64,000 nt of DNA, taken from Clostridium_AM tanneri. Its GTDB lineage: Bacteria; Bacillota; Clostridia; Clostridiales; Clostridiaceae. Below the pieces are notes generated by a model that made no database searches, was not told the origin of the DNA, and saw only the letters and a list, made by a program, of their open reading frames with translations. Below, one piece after another: positions 59,948-64,000 of the stretch. Every line of letters starts with the position of its first letter. Position 1 is the first letter of the stretch. A program made the translations under genes and the position numbers. The DNA is taken from the NCBI RefSeq assembly GCF_033659955.1, contig NZ_JARUJP010000005.1:124001-188000 (forward strand), given 5' to 3'.

Positions 59948-61663
59948 ATGTTATATTCTCAAAAGGTAAGAAAAATAGCTCCTGAAATGGATTCGTTAAA
60001 AAGAGGTATGGGCTGGAATACTAAGGATCTAGAAAAAATGCAAGTAATAGTTGAGAGTACTTATGGTAAAAGTCATCCAGGAAGTGCACATTTAGATGTA
60101 ATAGTTAATGAAGCCATGGATGAATTGGACAGCCTAAGGGCAAAGCCAGCAGATTATTATGCAACGGATATATGCGATGGTCAAGCTCAAGGCCATGATG
60201 GAATGAATTATTCCCTTGTATCTAGAGAGATAATTGCTAATATGATAGAAATACATGCAAATGCCACAGGCTTTGATGGAGGGGTATTTGTAGCAAGTTG
60301 TGATAAAGGCATGCCGGGAAACTTAGTTGCTATGTGCAGAGTTAACATACCTTCTGTAGTTGTTCCTGGTGGAATTATGAACGCTGGGCCTAATCTTTTA
60401 ACATTAAATCAAATAGGAACCTACAGTGCAATGCATAAAAGAGGGGAAATAACTAAGGAGCAATATGAGTCTTATAAAGAAAATGCGTGTCCAAGTTGTG
60501 GAGCGTGTTCGTTTATGGGAACAGCGGCTACCATGCAAGTAGTTAGCGAAGCCTTAGGCTTAGCACTTCCCGGTGCAGCGCTACTTCCATCTACTTCAGA
60601 TATGTTAAAGGTTTATGCTAGAAAGTCTTCAAAGGCCCTTATAAACCTAATAGAAAAGGGAATTAAGGTATCAGATATAGTAAATAAAAAATCTATTGAA
60701 AATGCAATAATGGTCCATGCAGCTATCGGAGGATCAACTAATGCATTACTTCACATACCAGCGATTGCAAAGGAATTAGGGATAGAAATTAATCCAGAAG
60801 ACTTTGATAGAATTCATAGAGAAATTCCTTTTATATTAAATGTAAGACCTAGTGGACAGTGGCCAGCTAACTATGTATTTTATGCAGGTGGAGTGCCAGC
60901 TATAATGAATAAAATAAAGAAATATCTTCATTTAGATGTACTTACAGTAACAGGAAAGACCTTAGGAGAAAATCTAGAAGCCTTTGATGCCAAAGAAACT
61001 TATGGAGAATACTTAAAATCAGCACCTAAGATGGACTACAGTGAAGTTATATACGATGCAGAAAACCCAATCAATAAAAGTGGAGCTGTATCAGTATTAA
61101 AAGGTAATATGGCTCCAGAAGGCTGTGTAGTAAAACACTCAAGTCTTCCTGCTGGAATGAAAGATATAAAACTTAAAGTTAGAGCCTTTGATTCAGAGGA
61201 AGAAGCTTTTGAAGCGGTGATAAATGGAAGTATTAAACCAGGAGATGCTATAATCATAAGATATGAAGGACCTAGGGGCTCCGGTATGCCTGAAATGTTC
61301 TATACAACAGAGGCAATAGCATCAGATGAAAAGTTAAATTCTACAGTAGCCTTAATAACTGACGGAAGATTCTCAGGAGCAACTAGAGGACCAGCAATAG
61401 GACATGTATCACCAGAAGCAAGCAGTGGTGGTCCAATAGCCTTTGTAAAGGATGGAGATATAATTCATATAAATATAGAAGATAGAGGTATAAATATTGT
61501 AGGAATAAATGGAGAAGAAAAAGATCTAGAAGAAGTTGCCTTTATATTAAATGAAAGAAAAAAAGATTGGAAACCAAAGGCGCCTAAATATACAAAGGGA
61601 GTACTTGGACTGTATACAAGTATGGCAACCTCAGGTATGGAAGGTGGAGTTATAAAAATATAG
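59948..61663 (+). CDS. IlvD/Edd family dehydratase, probable sugar-acid (gluconate-type) dehydratase
   Basis: This is a 571-residue iron-sulfur dehydratase. Cluster cysteines lie in SCDKGMPGNLVAMC and CPSCGACSFMGTAATM; ICDGQAQGHDGMNYSLVSRE and DGRFSGATRGPAIGHVSPEA are family blocks. The text is closer to the IlvD/sugar-acid branch than to classical 6-phosphogluconate dehydratase. Being cotranscribed with kdgK and eda, it most likely converts a non-phosphorylated aldonate such as gluconate to 2-keto-3-deoxygluconate. Dihydroxy-acid dehydratase (IlvD) is the alternative, but no branched-chain genes are near. RBS TAGGAGAG. Confidence 0.8.
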   Translation: MLYSQKVRKIAPEMDSLKRGMGWNTKDLEKMQVIVESTYGKSHPGSAHLDVIVNEAMDELDSLRAKPADYYATDICDGQAQGHDGMNYSLVSREIIANMIEIHANATGFDGGVFVASCDKGMPGNLVAMCRVNIPSVVVPGGIMNAGPNLLTLNQIGTYSAMHKRGEITKEQYESYKENACPSCGACSFMGTAATMQVVSEALGLALPGAALLPSTSDMLKVYARKSSKALINLIEKGIKVSDIVNKKSIENAIMVHAAIGGSTNALLHIPAIAKELGIEINPEDFDRIHREIPFILNVRPSGQWPANYVFYAGGVPAIMNKIKKYLHLDVLTVTGKTLGENLEAFDAKETYGEYLKSAPKMDYSEVIYDAENPINKSGAVSVLKGNMAPEGCVVKHSSLPAGMKDIKLKVRAFDSEEEAFEAVINGSIKPGDAIIIRYEGPRGSGMPEMFYTTEAIASDEKLNSTVALITDGRFSGATRGPAIGHVSPEASSGGPIAFVKDGDIIHINIEDRGINIVGINGEEKDLEEVAFILNERKKDWKPKAPKYTKGVLGLYTSMATSGMEGGVIKI

Positions 61664-61667
61664 CTAG

Positions 61668-61699
61668 AAAAAAGCTCAGCAGATGCCGGGCTTTTTTCA
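61668..61699 (+). terminator. Terminator of the PTS/Entner-Doudoroff operon
   Basis: AAAAAAGCTCAGC pairs with GCCGGGCTTTTTT with one mismatch, ending in T residues. Bases 61700-61845 are spacer containing a plausible promoter for the antiporter. Confidence 0.8.
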
Positions 61700-61845
61700 T
61701 TTAGGAGATTTTTTCTAGAACCTTAACTATTTATAATAAAAATCTTAATTAAGATCGATAATAATAGGAAGATATAAGGAATATTCATTATGTTATAATA
61801 TTATTATAAGACAAAATACTACAAAAAAGGGGAAGGAGAACTTAA

Positions 61846-63879
61846 ATGCACTTATTAATGACAGTATTATTGCTGCTGCTTTGTTTACTAATTTCCAATG
61901 TAATTAGTCACTACACCCCATTTATTCCCACAGCCTTAACTCAAATAGCTCTTGGGGTAATAATTGCCCTTGTATTCAAGAATATTTCATTTCCAATAGA
62001 AACAGAATGGTTCTTGTTACTATTTGTAGCACCTCTTCTATACAATGATGGGAGACATTTTCCTCGTGAAGAGTTGTGGAAGATGAGGTTTCCCATATTT
62101 GGAAACGCCCTTGTCCTTGTTCTTTTAACAACCCTTGGAGGAGGGTATTTTATTCATTGGATGGTACCAGATATTCCTCTTGCTGCAGCCTTTGCTTTAG
62201 CAGCTATTTTATCACCAACAGACCCTGTAGCTGTTAATGGAATTGCAAAAAGAATTCATATTCCTGAAAGAGTATTAAACCTCGTTAGGGGAGAATCTTT
62301 AATAAATGATGCATCCGGTTTAGTTGCCTTTAATTATGCAGTAGCGGCAGTAGTAACAGGTTACTTTTCTCTACAAAAAGCAATATTTGACTTTTCTTAT
62401 ATGTTTCTCCTTGGAGCAGTTTTAGGATTAATACTTGGTTTGGTTGTAACATTAGTACGATTTGCCTTGCGTAAAGAAGGAATAAATGATGTAGTGTTTC
62501 ACTCGTTGTTACAAGTGTTAACTCCATTTATCATCTTTATTATTACAGAGGAACTTTTACATGCCTCTGGAGTTATTGCAGTGGTAGTAGCTGGTATTGT
62601 TCACTCATTGATAAGAGAACAAACAGAAACTATTATAGCAGAAGAGCAAGTACTTACGGAAAATATATGGTCAATTGTTTTATTTGTTTTAAATGGTATT
62701 GTATTTCTACTACTAGGACTAAACATTCCTTCATCAATGAGTGAAACGGTAGCTAATCCTAATATGGACAATTGGTTAGTTATTGGCTATGTTATTGCAA
62801 TAGGATTTGTTATTTTAGGCATTCGCTTCATTTGGTCCTATGCTTTTCTCTATTATGAATATGCTCTGAAAAAAACAAAGGATGCTGAAAAGCCAAACCT
62901 GAAAACAGCATTGGTAATTAGTTTAACAGGAGTTCGTGGTACAGTTACCATGGCAGGTGTGCTGTCAATTCCTCTATTTTTGGCCAGTGGAGAGCCATTT
63001 CCAGAACACTCATTGATACTCTTTTTAGCAGCTGGTGTAATTTTATTTACATTAATAGTTGCCACAATATTTCTGCCTATCTTAAGTAAAGGGGAAACAA
63101 CAGAGGGAGAAGTATTAAGTCAAATTGATTTAGGGGAGGCAAAGAGAAAGCTTTTACTAGTAGCCATTAAAAAAATTAAGTTAGAAATAAAGGAAGAAAA
63201 TGAATCTGTAGCTTATGAATTAATTGATGAATATAAGATTGCATTTCAAAAGCTCCAATCAGAACAGAGTATTACAGAAGAAGGAGCACAGCTTTACCAG
63301 CAAAGAATGAGAGAAATAAGATTAATGGCATTAAGAGCTGAAAGAAAATATATCCATGAAGTAATGGACAAAAAAGGAATGGATGAAACAGTTTTTGAAA
63401 CCTTTGAAAAATCTCTTGATTATAGGGAAGAAGCTTTATCAAACAACGTCCGTTCTGAAATAATGTATCTTATAAGAAAGATGATAAGAACTTGGAAACG
63501 TTTTAATAGTCGTTGCTATAAAGATGAAGAAACTAGATTAGCTAAATTACGTTTAGGGAAGGATATTCAATTAAAGGCTTTTGAAGCAGCTCTTAAATAC
63601 TTGGAAGAGTATAGAAGAGAGCAGGAAAAATCAGATATTGTTTATGCAGTGATTTTGGATTATAGGAGAATGATTAATCGATTGAAGCGCCGAAATACAG
63701 CATATAACGAAAAAAGCGAGGAACAAAAGGAAGAATTACGAATTAAAATTATGGACATGGAGCGTTCAGAAATTCATCGAATGTATGAAGCAGGGGAAAT
63801 TAACAGGGAAAATGCAAAGGAATTAAGAAGATATGTTAACTATATTGAAAGTGTTATTTTACATAAACCTGTTGAATAA
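61846..63879 (+). CDS. Na+/H+ antiporter, CPA1 family (NhaP-type)
   Basis: This is a 677-residue monovalent cation/proton antiporter with about 12 membrane helices in residues 1-415, then a long charged cytosolic region (about 425-677) rich in Glu, Lys and Arg with probable coiled coils. Transport-site motifs are ILSPTDPVAVNGIAKR and GESLINDASGLVAFNY. LTGVRGTVTMAGVLSIP is conserved in the family. RBS AAGGGGAAGGAG precedes the ATG. Some CGT/CGA/CGC arginine codons differ from local AGA use, hinting at transfer. Whether Na+ or K+ is exchanged is not visible. Confidence 0.9.
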   Translation: MHLLMTVLLLLLCLLISNVISHYTPFIPTALTQIALGVIIALVFKNISFPIETEWFLLLFVAPLLYNDGRHFPREELWKMRFPIFGNALVLVLLTTLGGGYFIHWMVPDIPLAAAFALAAILSPTDPVAVNGIAKRIHIPERVLNLVRGESLINDASGLVAFNYAVAAVVTGYFSLQKAIFDFSYMFLLGAVLGLILGLVVTLVRFALRKEGINDVVFHSLLQVLTPFIIFIITEELLHASGVIAVVVAGIVHSLIREQTETIIAEEQVLTENIWSIVLFVLNGIVFLLLGLNIPSSMSETVANPNMDNWLVIGYVIAIGFVILGIRFIWSYAFLYYEYALKKTKDAEKPNLKTALVISLTGVRGTVTMAGVLSIPLFLASGEPFPEHSLILFLAAGVILFTLIVATIFLPILSKGETTEGEVLSQIDLGEAKRKLLLVAIKKIKLEIKEENESVAYELIDEYKIAFQKLQSEQSITEEGAQLYQQRMREIRLMALRAERKYIHEVMDKKGMDETVFETFEKSLDYREEALSNNVRSEIMYLIRKMIRTWKRFNSRCYKDEETRLAKLRLGKDIQLKAFEAALKYLEEYRREQEKSDIVYAVILDYRRMINRLKRRNTAYNEKSEEQKEELRIKIMDMERSEIHRMYEAGEINRENAKELRRYVNYIESVILHKPVE

Positions 63880-63938
63880 ATTAATATGATTATTATAAAA
63901 TATAGAGACGCACTAATATAATTTAAGGAGAAGGTTAA

Positions 63939-64000
63939 ATGGAGGAATATATTATAGCAGTTGATGAAAATGATAAAGAGTTAGGTCCTATAGAAAAGAT
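63939..64000 (+). CDS. Probable isopentenyl-diphosphate isomerase / NUDIX protein, 3'-truncated
   Basis: Only the first 20 codons are inside the window (MEEYIIAVDENDKELGPIEK). The ribosome site AAGGAGAAGG is about 6 bases ahead. The opening resembles type 1 isopentenyl-diphosphate delta-isomerase and related NUDIX hydrolases, whose N termini read 'vDENDnelG'. The catalytic parts are outside the window, so the call is tentative. Confidence 0.5.
   Translation, partial: MEEYIIAVDENDKELGPIEK

Noticed and set aside
59948..61663. Dehydratase as branched-chain IlvD
   Set aside because: Not excluded biochemically, but operon context with kdgK and eda and absence of ilv genes favour a sugar-acid substrate.
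1..64000. CRISPR array, prophage or insertion sequence
   Set aside because: No regularly spaced repeats, phage structural genes, transposase or integrase were seen on either strand.

Overview
The window is AT-rich chromosomal DNA of an anaerobic, endospore-forming Clostridium-type Firmicute. The evidence is a complete selenoprotein glycine reductase (Stickland) operon, SleB- and CwlD-type spore-cortex enzymes, a glycolytic cggR-gapA-pgk-tpiA-gpmI-eno cluster, T-box and riboswitch leaders, and AGA/ATA/TTA-rich codon use. No species is claimed. Of about 54 genes only cinA (7876-9111) is on the minus strand, as expected for a leading-strand replichore arm.

Layout: (1) 1-9.1 kb holds the end of an Nramp metal transporter, sleB, a Cys-specific T-box with cysK-cysE, queG, plsC, nth, malic enzyme and cinA. 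(2) 9.3-14.6 kb holds two VanW/YoaR-type envelope proteins, tRNA-Leu(CAG), cwlD, trmL and a DegV protein. (3) 15.1-23.6 kb is a tandem glycine riboswitch followed by grdX-trxB-trxA-grdE-grdA-grdB-grdC-grdD. grdA and grdB each contain one in-frame UGA read as selenocysteine, each with a SECIS-like hairpin just downstream. (4) 23.7-28.6 kb is a BMP/nucleoside-type ABC importer. (5) 28.7-42.8 kb is rpoN, cggR with its operator, the lower-glycolysis genes, secG, rnr, a ROK glucokinase and smpB. (6) 43.0-46.4 kb is an unassigned membrane transporter, then tmRNA (ssrA). A 13-bp copy of the tmRNA 3' end lies 1.35 kb downstream, and the two copies bracket a methyltransferase gene; this looks like a small integrated remnant. 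(7) 46.8-53.7 kb is an accessory-looking stretch: a taurine/nitrate/NMT1-type ABC importer with foreign-looking codon use, a decayed ORF, an AIM24 protein, an L,D-transpeptidase, and a cobalamin riboswitch with terminator in front of a short RlmN-like radical SAM protein. (8) 53.8-61.7 kb is an RpiR-regulated alpha-glucoside PTS with a GH4 6-phospho-alpha-glucosidase and IIA, followed by KDPG aldolase, KDG kinase and an IlvD/Edd dehydratase. (9) 61.8-64.0 kb is a CPA1 Na+/H+ antiporter and the start of an IPP isomerase/NUDIX gene.

How the parts work together: glycine switches on the reductase operon, where thioredoxin reductase and thioredoxin feed electrons to proteins A, B and C to make acetyl phosphate. 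The glycolytic cluster is under CggR. The PTS/Entner-Doudoroff module is the most unusual assembly. It suggests import and cleavage of an alpha-glucosyl sugar acid, with the sugar-acid half degraded by a semi-phosphorylative Entner-Doudoroff route. The other striking point is a B12 riboswitch controlling an RlmN-like enzyme, a family not known to need B12. No CRISPR array, intact prophage, insertion sequence or rRNA gene was seen.
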